DNA of 64,000 bases from RHLJ01 sp963974345 (GTDB lineage: Bacteria > Bacteroidota > Rhodothermia > Balneolales > Balneolaceae), in assembly GCA_963974345.1 (NCBI GenBank), contig CAXBBW010000013.1, positions 73,734 through 137,733 on the forward strand, written 5' to 3'. The translations under genes were made by a program, and so were the position numbers. The stretch's first letter is position 1; each line of letters opens with the position of its first letter. The notes beneath the pieces were generated by a model. That model was not told the origin of the DNA. It worked only from the letters and a program-made list of their open reading frames with translations, and ran no database searches. Below are positions 55,166 to 63,931 of the stretch, piece after piece.

Positions 55166-56188
55166 ATGATTTTGAGAACTGTTCGAATCAAGTTTATACC
55201 AACCTTATTTACTATCGGAATGCTATTTTTATTCCTGTCTGAGGGAATTGCACAAAATAGCTCTGCATCCTCTTCTAAAGATTCTCTTACTGTTGGGGAG
55301 GTTTTTAACATTTCATTAAAACTTCAACTTGATAAATCATACGATCGAGTAATTTTTCCCGATTCAACTGCATTTCCACCAGTACTTGATTTAATAAGAA
55401 CTCAGAAGTTTAGAGTAACCGATTTTGCTGATAGTGTTCTTTACCAATTACAGTTTTTTGGGAATACGGATTTTACCCTCCCTCCTCTTAGAATAGCACT
55501 TCTTGCAGCAGGAGACACTAGTTTTATTTTCACAAATTCAATATCTCTATACTTCAAAACAGTACTTCCATCCGAAGACGCAGAATTAAAACCGCTTAAA
55601 CCGATTTTCTCTTTTTCAGGATTCCCATGGGCATTAACCATTATTATCATAGCATTAATTGCTGCGGCATTGCTAGCATATTACACCTTTAAGCAAAAAG
55701 CGAACAAAATAACTGAAAAAGAACCTCCTGTTTTTGCTCCATTTAGGAGTCCTCTAGCAGAATTAGTAACAACTCTTAAATACTTAAAAGATGATTATGA
55801 TTTACCCGTCACAAAAGACTATAAATACTTTTACTCTGCATTAAGTGACTCTATTCGTACTTACTACGAAGAACTTTATGATATCCCAGCCCTAGAATCG
55901 ACATCGAGAGAGCTTTTTAGATATTTAGATGCTTTTGGAGTTGATCATGAAATGATTAAACAAACTCGTATGATTCTTAACCGTTCTGATATGGTGAAAT
56001 TCGCGAAATTTACACCTACTCTTGACGATGCTTGGACTTGTCATCAATATGCTATCGACTTTATAGAACGTGCTAAACTTGTTGATGCATCTCGTATTTC
56101 TAGAAAAAAATCAGAGTATGAGCTTCAATTCAAACAGCAAGAACAGAAAAGTGATTTGGATACTGAAATTGAAAAGGAGGATAAATAA
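55166..56188 (+). CDS. BatD-like membrane protein
   Basis: I start at the ATG at 55166, which has GGAG ten bases upstream, rather than a TTG six bases earlier. The 340-aa protein has a signal peptide (cleavage near GIAQ), a periplasmic beta-rich part (about 25-150), one transmembrane helix (about 155-178) and a cytoplasmic helical region containing a DUF4381-like arrangement (YFYSALSDSIRTYYEELYDI). It overlaps the BatA-like gene at the ATG, so the two are co-translated. Sequence similarity to true BatD is weak by eye; topology and context carry the call. Confidence 0.65.
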   Translation: MILRTVRIKFIPTLFTIGMLFLFLSEGIAQNSSASSSKDSLTVGEVFNISLKLQLDKSYDRVIFPDSTAFPPVLDLIRTQKFRVTDFADSVLYQLQFFGNTDFTLPPLRIALLAAGDTSFIFTNSISLYFKTVLPSEDAELKPLKPIFSFSGFPWALTIIIIALIAAALLAYYTFKQKANKITEKEPPVFAPFRSPLAELVTTLKYLKDDYDLPVTKDYKYFYSALSDSIRTYYEELYDIPALESTSRELFRYLDAFGVDHEMIKQTRMILNRSDMVKFAKFTPTLDDAWTCHQYAIDFIERAKLVDASRISRKKSEYELQFKQQEQKSDLDTEIEKEDK

Positions 56189-57183
56189 TGGAATGGTCTA
56201 ATCCCGAATGGTTCTGGGCTCTCACTATAATTCCAATTCTTCTTGGAATATACCTCTATCGATTTTTCACTAAAAAAAGAGCTTCACTTACCTTTTCATC
56301 AACACGATACTTTGAGGGAATCTCAGGTAATTGGAAAGCTCATCTTCATTGGCTAACTCTTGCACTAATCCTTACTGGGTTAACTTATTTAATTTTAGCG
56401 CTTGCTCGACCACAATATAAACTTACAACCGTAGAGCGTAATGCTGAAGGAATCGATATTGTAATGGTATTGGATATGTCTTCTTCTATGCGAGCTGAGG
56501 ATTTAAAACCAAATCGTTTTGAAGCAGCTCGAGAAGTTGCTAAGGCTTTTGTAGATAAACGCCTATCTGACCGAATTGGATTGGTTACTTTTGCGATGAA
56601 AAGTTTTACGGTTGTCCCTCCAACACTCGATTATCGACTCCTTAAACAACTTATTGATGAAGTAGAAATGGGAGTAATTGAAGATGGAACAGCCATTGGG
56701 ATGGGAATTGCAACTGCTATCAACCGATTGAAAGACAGCGAAACTCAAAGTAAAATCATCATTCTACTAACAGATGGTCAAAATAACGCGGGTGAAATTG
56801 ACCCAGTTACAGCCGCTGATTTAGCAGTCACTTATGGGATTAAGATTTATACCATTGGTGCTGGTACTCGAGGAACTGCACCTTATCCTGTTCAGGATCC
56901 TATTTTTGGTCGTAGATATCAAAATATTCAAGTTAATATTGATGAAGAAATGCTCACCAGAGTAGCAGATCTCACAGGTGGACAATATTACCGAGCTACG
57001 GATACCGAACAACTTATTAGCATATACGACGAAATTGATGAACTCGAAAAATCTAAAGTTGAAGAAATTATTTACACCGATTACGAAGATCGATACCCAT
57101 TCTTTTTAGGAATTTCTATTTCCCTTCTTTTAGTTGGATTTATTGCCGATCGCATTTGGTTAAAAGGTCTCACACAGTACTAA
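56188..57183 (+). CDS. BatA-like von Willebrand factor A membrane protein
   Basis: A 331-aa protein: two N-terminal transmembrane segments (about residues 8-25 and 55-75), a cytoplasmic or periplasmic VWA domain with the metal-binding motif VLDMSSSMRAEDL (DxSxS) near residue 93 and ILLTDGQNNAGE near 190, and a C-terminal membrane helix (about 305-325). This is the BatA plan. Bat proteins in Bacteroides affect oxygen tolerance, and in Leptospira they form complexes; the exact role is unclear. The start overlaps the preceding gene by one base (TAATG), a sign of coupling. Confidence 0.9.
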   Translation: MEWSNPEWFWALTIIPILLGIYLYRFFTKKRASLTFSSTRYFEGISGNWKAHLHWLTLALILTGLTYLILALARPQYKLTTVERNAEGIDIVMVLDMSSSMRAEDLKPNRFEAAREVAKAFVDKRLSDRIGLVTFAMKSFTVVPPTLDYRLLKQLIDEVEMGVIEDGTAIGMGIATAINRLKDSETQSKIIILLTDGQNNAGEIDPVTAADLAVTYGIKIYTIGAGTRGTAPYPVQDPIFGRRYQNIQVNIDEEMLTRVADLTGGQYYRATDTEQLISIYDEIDELEKSKVEEIIYTDYEDRYPFFLGISISLLLVGFIADRIWLKGLTQY

Positions 57184-57223
57184 AAAAGAGATAAACAATT
57201 CCACAATAAAGTCATTGAACTTG

Positions 57224-57231
57224 TATCTTTA
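57224..57231 (+). promoter_or_regulatory. Possible -7 element for mfd
   Basis: TATCTTTA, followed by GC, lies 40 bases before the mfd start and matches TAnnTTTG except the last base. No clear -33 TTG was found. Confidence 0.25.
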
Positions 57232-57271
57232 GCGCTCTTAATAAGAAGTTGTTGCTTACCTCATTTTAAAA

Positions 57272-60200
57272 ATGTCTATACCATCAATTAAGGCAAAAAT
57301 TTTAGCCGATCAAACTCTGAAGGGAATTCCTTCTGTACTTAAAGAACATCAATCAGTACAAATAAAAGGTGGTATCGGTTCATTCTTAGCATTTGCTATT
57401 GATAGTCTACAATCTTCTTATCCAAATATTGTTATTATTACAGATACCGATGAAAATGAACGTTTCATCAAATCTGATTTAAGCCTTATTTCTGAGTTTG
57501 AAGTTATTCACTTTCCATCTACAAATCATAAGCCATATGATTCGGAACAGATTGTTGATTCAGGTTTACTAGTTCAACGTTCTGAAGCACTCCAACAGAT
57601 TCAAAGTAAAAAGTCTACGATTGTTGTTACTTCTGCCGAAGCAATTTTCGAAAAAGTTGCCCCTCCTTCTGTATTAGATGAAGTAAGTGTTATTATTAAT
57701 AAAGGGGATGAAATTGATCCAGAGAAACTAAGAGAACAATTAGTTGACCAAGGTTATAATCCTGTTCGTTTCGTAGATCAACCTGGAGAATTCGCGATTC
57801 GTGGTGGTATTTTGGATGTGTTTCCTTTCTCTGGAGAATATCCAATTCGATTAGAATTTTTTGGAGATGAAATTGATTCAATTCGTGAATTTGATGCAGA
57901 TTCCCAACGCTCTATTTCTTTTTTAAATCAGGCGCGTATTGTACCTGACCTTTCAAATCTTCCTGAATCTGGTAAAGATTCATTTCTTTCTTATTTTGAT
58001 GAAAACACCCTGATTGTATTCAAAGATGAACTTTTAGTTGTTGACTCATTAGAAAAACAATTTGAACAAGCTTCTGAAAATTACCTTTTACGAAGTGATA
58101 CTGATCTCATTGAGCCAAAGGTACTTTTTACTTCTCCTGAGTCTTTTCAATCTGAACTTGAACGATTTAAGTACAAGCTTTACTCTGGCTCAACAGAAAG
58201 TGAAAAGAAATCTAAGAAGGTATTTGAGGTTCATTTAAAGCCCCAACCTGATTTTCATGGAAATTTTAAGCTTTTAAAGGAGGATATAAAAAAGCATTCT
58301 GAGGAAGGTATTGAGACCGTTATACTTTGTGACAACGACGGCCAAAAAACTCGCTTTGAAGAATTACTAGGAGAGCCTGAACCGATATTAAATTATAGAC
58401 TTGTAGTTGAGTCTTTGCACGAAGGTTTTATAAGTCCTGATGCAAAAATTGCTTTGTATACAGACCATCAGATTTTCAATCGATATCATCGTCCAAAAGT
58501 AAAAAAACGCCGATATTCTGGTGGGATTTCTTTTAAAGAACTACGTGATTTAAGCATAGGCGATTATGTTGTCCACGTCGATTATGGTATCGGGAAGTTT
58601 GCAGGTTTCAAACGAATCCAAGTAAAAGATACTGAGCAAGAAGTAGTGATGCTCAACTATCAAGAAGGTTCACTTTTATACGTGAATGTTTCTAGTCTTC
58701 ACAAACTCCAAAAGTATTCTGGGAAAGAAGGAACTGCTCCAAGAATTACACGTTTAGGATCTGGTGAATGGGCGAGAAAAAAAGCTCAAACCAAGAAGAA
58801 AGTAAAAGACATTGCACGGGAGTTAATCCGACTATATGCTAAGAGAAAATTACAAAAAGCATATGCTTTTTCCCCTGATCAAAGCTGGCAAACCGAGTTG
58901 GAAGCTCGCTTCGAATATGAAGAGACACCAGATCAGAATGATGCTATAATAGCTGTTAAAGCTGATATGGAAACTCCTCAACCAATGGATAGACTAGTTT
59001 GTGGTGATGTTGGTTTTGGAAAAACTGAAGTAGCTGTTCGTGCTGCTTTCAAGGCCGTTATGGATAATAAACAGGTTGGTGTGTTAGTTCCCACAACCAT
59101 TTTGGCTGAACAACATGCAAAAACGTTCATTAAAAGAATGAAAGAGTTTCCAGTTAAGGTTGAGGCGCTTTCAAGATTTCGAACTAAAGCTGAGCAAACG
59201 AAAGTAATTAAAGAGCTGAACGAAGGAAATCTAGATATCGTAATTGGAACACATCGCTTACTTTCCAAAGATGTGAAGTTCAAAGATTTGGGTTTGATTG
59301 TTGTGGATGAAGAACAACGATTTGGAGTAGCGGCTAAAGAAAAGCTTAAAGAATTTAGAGCTTCTGTTGATGTTCTCACACTTACAGCAACACCAATTCC
59401 GAGAACACTCCAATTTTCGTTAATGGGAGCCCGCGATTTAAGTATTATAAATACTCCACCTCCTAATCGGCAGCCTGTATACACCGAAATTCATAGCTTT
59501 AATGAGGAATTAGTTAGAGATGCCATTCTTCAAGAAATGAGTCGTGGCGGACAAGTTTTCTTCATTCATAATCGCGTTAAAACTATTGAAGAAACTGCAG
59601 AGATGATTCGTGGCTTGGTTCCCGATGTTCGTGTTCGTTTTGGGCATGGACAAATGACAGGTTCTCAGCTTGAAAAAATTATCGGTGATTTCTACGCCCA
59701 CAAGTTTGATGTTCTTGTCTCAACAAATATCGTGGAAAATGGAATTGATATTGCCAATGCAAACACGATCATTATCAACAATGCCAATAACTTTGGATTA
59801 GCAGAATTACACCAACTTCGAGGACGGGTAGGTCGGTCGAACCGAAAGGCTTTTTGTTATTTGATAACTCCACCTATCGAAACTCTAACTCCTGAAGCAA
59901 GAAAACGGCTATTGGCGTTAGAAGAATTTTCGGATTTAGGATCTGGTTTTAATATTGCTATGCGAGATTTAGATATTCGTGGAGCCGGAGATATTTTAGG
60001 TGGAGAACAAAGTGGGTTCATTAACGACATCGGTTTTGAACTCTATACTAAAATATTAAATGATGCGGTTCGAGAACTTAAAGAATCGGAATTTTCGGAT
60101 ATGTTTGAAGGCATCGAAGCTGAAATGGAACTTCCAGAAACAACCGTTGAATTCGACACTTCCGCCCTTTTACCTCAAAATTATGTATCCGACAATGTAG

Positions 60201-60595
60201 AACGACTTAATCTTTATCGAAAGCTTTCCCAAGCTAAAGATGAAGTTGAAATTGATGGTTGGAAAGAAGAAATCGAAGATCGTTTTGGTCCTATACCAAA
60301 AGAAGCTGAAATGTTGATTCTAGCTAGTAAAATCAAAATTTATGCTTCACAAAACTTTTTTACCAAAGTAACGATTCGAGCAGGAAGAATGTGGTGTGTT
60401 TGTCCAAAAACTGGTAGCGAACTTGGTAACCAATATTTTGAATCAGACAAATTTCAAAACACCCTCGATCGACTTGAAAAACTAAAACCTGAACTTTTTC
60501 AGGTAGTTCAAAAAAACGAAGTCCTCCGGTTTGTAATTCAGGAAATCCCCGATTATAAAGCAGCCTTTTTATTCTTAAAGACTTTAGCAAGTTGA
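57272..60595 (+). CDS. mfd: Transcription-repair coupling factor
   Basis: Mfd removes RNA polymerase stalled at DNA damage and brings in UvrA. The 1107-aa protein has all domains: UvrB-like N-terminal region (FPSTNHKPYDSEQ, then QPGEFAIRGGILDVFPFSGE near residue 168), polymerase-interaction domain (DYVVHVDYGIGKFAGFKRI near 432), and the RecG-like translocase with Walker A CGDVGFGKTEVA near 575, DEEQRFG, TATPIPRTL and the RGRVGRS motif, plus a C-terminal domain. Length is normal (about 1150 in E. coli). It stands alone with a possible own promoter. Confidence 0.97.
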   Translation: MSIPSIKAKILADQTLKGIPSVLKEHQSVQIKGGIGSFLAFAIDSLQSSYPNIVIITDTDENERFIKSDLSLISEFEVIHFPSTNHKPYDSEQIVDSGLLVQRSEALQQIQSKKSTIVVTSAEAIFEKVAPPSVLDEVSVIINKGDEIDPEKLREQLVDQGYNPVRFVDQPGEFAIRGGILDVFPFSGEYPIRLEFFGDEIDSIREFDADSQRSISFLNQARIVPDLSNLPESGKDSFLSYFDENTLIVFKDELLVVDSLEKQFEQASENYLLRSDTDLIEPKVLFTSPESFQSELERFKYKLYSGSTESEKKSKKVFEVHLKPQPDFHGNFKLLKEDIKKHSEEGIETVILCDNDGQKTRFEELLGEPEPILNYRLVVESLHEGFISPDAKIALYTDHQIFNRYHRPKVKKRRYSGGISFKELRDLSIGDYVVHVDYGIGKFAGFKRIQVKDTEQEVVMLNYQEGSLLYVNVSSLHKLQKYSGKEGTAPRITRLGSGEWARKKAQTKKKVKDIARELIRLYAKRKLQKAYAFSPDQSWQTELEARFEYEETPDQNDAIIAVKADMETPQPMDRLVCGDVGFGKTEVAVRAAFKAVMDNKQVGVLVPTTILAEQHAKTFIKRMKEFPVKVEALSRFRTKAEQTKVIKELNEGNLDIVIGTHRLLSKDVKFKDLGLIVVDEEQRFGVAAKEKLKEFRASVDVLTLTATPIPRTLQFSLMGARDLSIINTPPPNRQPVYTEIHSFNEELVRDAILQEMSRGGQVFFIHNRVKTIEETAEMIRGLVPDVRVRFGHGQMTGSQLEKIIGDFYAHKFDVLVSTNIVENGIDIANANTIIINNANNFGLAELHQLRGRVGRSNRKAFCYLITPPIETLTPEARKRLLALEEFSDLGSGFNIAMRDLDIRGAGDILGGEQSGFINDIGFELYTKILNDAVRELKESEFSDMFEGIEAEMELPETTVEFDTSALLPQNYVSDNVERLNLYRKLSQAKDEVEIDGWKEEIEDRFGPIPKEAEMLILASKIKIYASQNFFTKVTIRAGRMWCVCPKTGSELGNQYFESDKFQNTLDRLEKLKPELFQVVQKNEVLRFVIQEIPDYKAAFLFLKTLAS

Positions 60596-60615
60596 AAAAT
60601 CTTCACTACTAATGC

Positions 60616-60640
60616 GAAGGGTTCTAACCCTTCACTTGTT
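60616..60640 (+). terminator. Weak terminator-like hairpin after mfd
   Basis: GAAGGGT (60616-60622) pairs with ACCCTTC (60627-60633), loop TCTA, followed by ACTTGTTT. It lies 20 bases after the mfd stop. The T-run is broken, so the call is tentative. Confidence 0.45.
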
Positions 60641-60695
60641 TATAGGAAATTGTCGTCCATAAAATCGTCAACAAACTACCTTATATCTGTAGGGA

Positions 60696-60771
60696 GTGAT
60701 ACTTCGATACAATATCTTCCAAGAACAACGCCAATATCTTTACAGATGCTGAGTCAAGCTCTCAGCATGAC
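60696..60771 (-). repeat. Diverged REP/BIME-like element between mfd and the Sua5 gene
   Basis: This element shares its layout with the four repeats near the right end: the outer GTGAT and ATGAC ends, the same central GAACAACGCC (60723-60732) and a right-hand hairpin ending ATGAC. Here the hairpin is ATGCTGAG / CTCAGCAT with a 7-base loop (60746-60768). The left arm is degenerate. The minus-strand reading GTCATGCTGAG resembles a repeat core I know from other Bacteroidetes. Confidence 0.6.
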
Positions 60772-60812
60772 AACAAAAAGGAAATCCATTCATCAATTCC
60801 CTACCTTCCATC

Positions 60813-61736
60813 ATGTTTATTAATCCCAAATATATTCAGCTCATAAAAGACGGTGAAATCGTTGCCTTTCCTACGGAAACGGTATACGGTTTAGGAGCTG
60901 ATGCATGGAATCCATCAGCGATTCGAAAAGTATTTGATGTAAAAGGTAGACCTTCTGATAACCCTTTGATTCTACATATTTCATCAAAAGATCAGGTTAG
61001 TGATTTTGCTTTAGAAATTCCTGTAACAGCCAAAAAACTCATGAACACCTTTTGGCCGGGACCTCTTTCCATAGTTTTAACCAAAAAGCCAGAAGTTCTT
61101 GATGCCGTTACTGCTGGCTTAAATACAGTTGCCATAAGAATGCCTGATCATCCAGTAGCGTTAGATTTCATTTCCCAAACAGGACCTTTAGTTGCTCCAA
61201 GTGCAAATAAATCTGGGCGACCTTCTCCAACTAAAACAGAACATGTGCTTGAAGATTTTGGACAAGGTTTTCCAATTATTGATGGAGAAGCTACTAAAAT
61301 TGGTTTAGAATCAACCGTTATTGATCTTTCAGGAGATATTCCTTCTATTTTAAGACCTGGAAGTATTAGCAAAAAGGAATTGGAAGAAGTACTAGGGATG
61401 GAAGTTATTGAAAGCTTCTTTCAAGCATCAAATGGGCCTAAAAGTCCTGGTCAAAAATACTCACACTACAAGCCTAAAGCACAAGTGTGTTGGTTAAAAA
61501 AAACTAAAGACTTGGACAACACCTCTTCCCTATTTCTATTACTAGATTCAGAAAATGAAGCTCCAAATGTCGTAAACTACAATGGTGATTTAAACCGTCT
61601 AGCCAAAGAATTGTATGATCGTTTCCGACAAGCAGATATTGAAGGCTATGATTCCATAGTAATTGAGTCTATTGAAGGGCTAGATCATCCTATGGTTTCA
61701 GCTCTTTTAAATAGAATTGGCAAGGCTTTGAGTTAA
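60813..61736 (+). CDS. tsaC: Threonylcarbamoyl-AMP synthase (Sua5/YwlC type)
   Basis: This enzyme condenses threonine, bicarbonate and ATP to the intermediate used for t6A in tRNAs reading ANN codons. The 307-aa protein has the TsaC-like catalytic domain (FPTETVYGLGADAWNP near residue 20, KGRPSDNPLI, SANKSGRPSPT near 130, TIDG-like IIDGEATKIGLESTVIDLS, and RPGSISK) and the linker plus C-terminal Sua5 domain (SPGQKYSHYKPKA onward), so it is the long Sua5 form rather than the short TsaC. It is single, 110 bases before a regulator gene. Confidence 0.95.
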   Translation: MFINPKYIQLIKDGEIVAFPTETVYGLGADAWNPSAIRKVFDVKGRPSDNPLILHISSKDQVSDFALEIPVTAKKLMNTFWPGPLSIVLTKKPEVLDAVTAGLNTVAIRMPDHPVALDFISQTGPLVAPSANKSGRPSPTKTEHVLEDFGQGFPIIDGEATKIGLESTVIDLSGDIPSILRPGSISKKELEEVLGMEVIESFFQASNGPKSPGQKYSHYKPKAQVCWLKKTKDLDNTSSLFLLLDSENEAPNVVNYNGDLNRLAKELYDRFRQADIEGYDSIVIESIEGLDHPMVSALLNRIGKALS

Positions 61737-61849
61737 CTTGTTTCTGAATTTAGAATGCATATTAAAATCTATCCTCGATCTAATTTCTTCCTAACGTTAA
61801 TAATTATCATGAATAAAAATCACACTTAAAAAATGAGATCCTGACTAGA

Positions 61850-62428
61850 ATGCATGACATACTTTTTGACTTTATTTCGCAATACGTTTCACTATCTGAA
61901 GAAGAAAAAAATGCGATGAAATCCTTAGACGTCTTTCGTTCCGAAAAGAAAGGGACCATACTACTAAAAGAAGGTCAAATTTCTAACGATGGATATTTTG
62001 TTTTAAAAGGATGCATCAGAACCTATTATGCAATTGAGGGCGAAGAAAAGACAACTGCTTTTTATACAGAAATGGAAGGGATAACACCAAACTGTGTGTT
62101 TACCAAAAAACCCTCCGAGTATTATATTGAGTGTGTTGAAGATTCGATACTATCAGTTTCAGATCCTGATATGGAAACAGAGATGTTTGAAAAATTTCCG
62201 AAATTTGAGACCCTTTGCAGAATACTATCAGAAAAACTTTTGGCAAAACAAAAAATTGACTTGGATGAGTTCAAAACATCTTCTCCTGAACAACGATATC
62301 TGAGTCTTTTAAAACATAGACCTGATTTATTGAACCGTGTACCACAACATCAATTGGCTAGTTTTTTAGGAATTACACCACCATCATTGAGTCGTTTACG
62401 AAAAAGGATTATCGATAAGAAAAAATAA
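61850..62428 (+). CDS. Crp/Fnr-family transcription regulator
   Basis: A 192-aa regulator with an N-terminal cyclic-nucleotide-binding-like beta-roll (LLKEGQISNDGYFVLKGCIR near residue 37) and a C-terminal helix-turn-helix (LASFLGITPPSLSRLRKRI at the end). The beta-roll lacks the cAMP-binding Arg/Ser motif of true Crp, as in most Bacteroidetes members, so no effector can be named. No Fnr cysteine cluster is present. The gene precedes the 208-aa barrel gene by 88 bases on the same strand and may control it. Confidence 0.88.
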   Translation: MHDILFDFISQYVSLSEEEKNAMKSLDVFRSEKKGTILLKEGQISNDGYFVLKGCIRTYYAIEGEEKTTAFYTEMEGITPNCVFTKKPSEYYIECVEDSILSVSDPDMETEMFEKFPKFETLCRILSEKLLAKQKIDLDEFKTSSPEQRYLSLLKHRPDLLNRVPQHQLASFLGITPPSLSRLRKRIIDKKK

Positions 62429-62479
62429 GCGATCAGATTTCTTACCTTAAGTTAACGAGTTCTTACCCTTCCTAAATTT

Positions 62480-62487
62480 ACCTTTGC
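62480..62487 (+). promoter_or_regulatory. Bacteroidetes-type -7 element before the 208-aa gene
   Basis: TACCTTTG (then C) is a full match to TAnnTTTG, 29 bases before the ATG at 62517. A clear -33 TTG is not seen; GTTAACG lies at about the right distance and could be a regulator half-site. Confidence 0.4.
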
Positions 62488-62516
62488 ATCAACAATTAAT
62501 TTAAGAGTTAAAAAAT

Positions 62517-63143
62517 ATGCAAAGAAAGAGTTTAGTATTAAGCTTTACCCTACTGTTGATTATCCCCTTTCAACTTAAAGCTCAATTTGAAACAAAGGAT
62601 ATCACTCAACACAAGTTTTTTGTCGGAAGTACATTTTTCATACTTGGAAATTTTATCCCCGATGATCCTAACTCCCCTGATTTTATTCAACTCAATCTTG
62701 GTTATCGAATCACTGACAAAGATGTTGTTTCATTGGAACTAAAAACCTGGAAATATGCCTGGCCTTTAGGAATACCTTATGGAGATTCATATCAAGCACC
62801 CGAAGAAAAATTCCCGGGATATATTCGTGAAGTTGGTTTCGCACTTACTTATCAACGTTTTTGGTGGAAAGGATTATATACAGGCATTCATGTAATGAAT
62901 GCTTTTCAAAATTTTGTGGATGATGAAAACAAAAAAATTGAAAATGGCTTTCAAATCTTCAACACCTATCGAATTGGCTATCATATTAAATTATTCAACG
63001 ATCGATTTTTTATAGAGCCGTCTTTTGCCATAACTCATCGCCCTTATCACACCGAAATGCCTACTTCCTTTAAGCGTCTAGATGATCAATGGTCAAAGTT
63101 CTTTTTTGGAGAACCAGGTCTGCATTTTGGGTTCAATCTTTAG
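62517..63143 (+). CDS. Small outer-membrane beta-barrel protein, function unknown
   Basis: A 208-aa protein with a signal peptide (MQRKSLVLSFTLLLIIPFQL, cleavage after KA). The mature part alternates polar and aromatic/hydrophobic residues in 8-12-residue strands with tight turns (GYRITDKDVVSLELKTWK, GYIREVGFALTYQRFWWK) and ends in the strand LHFGFNL, all features of an outer-membrane barrel of eight or so strands. I do not recognise a named family. Its closeness to the Crp/Fnr gene and a good -7 element suggest regulated expression. Confidence 0.6.
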   Translation: MQRKSLVLSFTLLLIIPFQLKAQFETKDITQHKFFVGSTFFILGNFIPDDPNSPDFIQLNLGYRITDKDVVSLELKTWKYAWPLGIPYGDSYQAPEEKFPGYIREVGFALTYQRFWWKGLYTGIHVMNAFQNFVDDENKKIENGFQIFNTYRIGYHIKLFNDRFFIEPSFAITHRPYHTEMPTSFKRLDDQWSKFFFGEPGLHFGFNL

Positions 63144-63195
63144 TAGTTATATCTGGATTCGACTCTTAGTCCCCCTTATTTTCATCCCAAAGTTA
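63144..63195 (+). other. Gene-free spacer before the repeat array
   Basis: A short stretch between the barrel gene stop and the first repeat. The 469 bases from 63144 to 63612 contain no gene and consist almost entirely of the repeat array that follows. The last ~20 bases (CCCAAAGTTA) resemble the linker between later repeat units (CCCCAAAAATA). Confidence 0.4.
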
Positions 63196-63282
63196 GTCAT
63201 TCCCATGAAGATGGGAATCTAGAGCGTGAACAACGTCTGTTGCCTTTTTATAACTCTAGATCTCTGCCTTCGCTGCGATGAC
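63196..63282 (+). repeat. REP/BIME-like element, copy 1
   Basis: An 87-bp element: left hairpin (ATTCCCATGAAGATGGGAAT after GTC), then TCTAGAG, a core with GAACAACG, a TTGCCTTTTTATAA spacer, CTCTAGA, and a right hairpin that is degenerate here (CTCTGCCTTCGCTGCGA) ending ATGAC. The two 29-base arms are imperfect reverse complements (GTCAT outer end, GCGAAGG centre, TCTAGAG inner end). Confidence 0.9.
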
Positions 63283-63337
63283 TATGAGTAGTAACGAAAG
63301 TTAGGCAGGGTTAGACAATCAGTTTACCCCAAATATA

Positions 63338-63424
63338 GTCATTCCCACGAAGGTGGGAATCTAGAGCGTGAACAACGCCCGTTGCCTTTTTATAACTCTA
63401 GATCTCTGCCTTCGCAGAGATGAC
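63338..63424 (+). repeat. REP/BIME-like element, copy 2
   Basis: Same layout as copy 1. The left hairpin stem has changed on both sides (ATTCCCACGAAGGTGGGAAT), so pairing is kept by compensating bases; the right hairpin is perfect (ATCTCTGCCTTCGCAGAGAT). It starts 142 bases after copy 1, and the linkers between copies are also similar, giving a tandem array. Confidence 0.9.
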
Positions 63425-63480
63425 TTATAAATAGTAAAGAAAGTTGGGGAAGGTTAGAAAATCAGTTTACCCCAAAAATA

Positions 63481-63567
63481 GTCATTCCCATGATGGTGGG
63501 AATCTAGAGCGTGAACAACGCCTGTTGCCTTTTTATAACTCTAGATCTCTGCCTTCGCAGAGATGAC
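63481..63567 (+). repeat. REP/BIME-like element, copy 3
   Basis: Starts 143 bases after copy 2, with the linker again ending TCAGTTTACCCCAAAAATA. The left hairpin loop differs (CCCATGATGGTGGG). It ends 45 bases before the GIY-YIG gene starts. Confidence 0.9.
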
Positions 63568-63612
63568 TTAAGTATTTTGTAAGGAAGTACTTTGAATATG
63601 GTCTAACTAAGT

Positions 63613-63921
63613 ATGAAAGAAGGTTTTGTCTATATATTATCAAATGCGCAAAGAAGCGTTTTGTACACTGGTGTAAGTAGTGATTTGATAAACCGTGTCT
63701 TTAAACATAAACAAGGAAATGGATCTGTGTTTACTTCAAAATACAAAGCGCATTTTTTATTGTATTATGAAATTCATCAAAATATGTATCAAGCTATTCA
63801 AAGAGAAAAACGAATAAAGAAGAGGAAACGCGAATGGAAAATGAATTTAATTAGATCAATAAATCCTGAACTAAAAGATTTATGGACACAGGTTTTACCT
63901 GAAGGTAGATTCCATTTCTAG
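63613..63921 (+). CDS. Stand-alone GIY-YIG nuclease
   Basis: A 102-aa single-domain protein of the UvrC/YhbQ-like GIY-YIG superfamily. The signature strands are FVYILSN (residues 5-11) and LYTGVSSDLINRVFKHKQG (residues 17-35, with the conserved Arg), and the metal-binding Glu lies in AIQREKRIKKRKREW. The C-terminal part is basic. Such proteins are small DNA endonucleases. The gene is bracketed by copies of a REP/BIME-like repeat, all in one orientation: copy 3 ends 45 bases before the ATG and copy 4 starts 10 bases after the stop. It is the only gene in this repeat block. Confidence 0.88.
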   Translation: MKEGFVYILSNAQRSVLYTGVSSDLINRVFKHKQGNGSVFTSKYKAHFLLYYEIHQNMYQAIQREKRIKKRKREWKMNLIRSINPELKDLWTQVLPEGRFHF

Positions 63922-63931
63922 AACTATCTTG

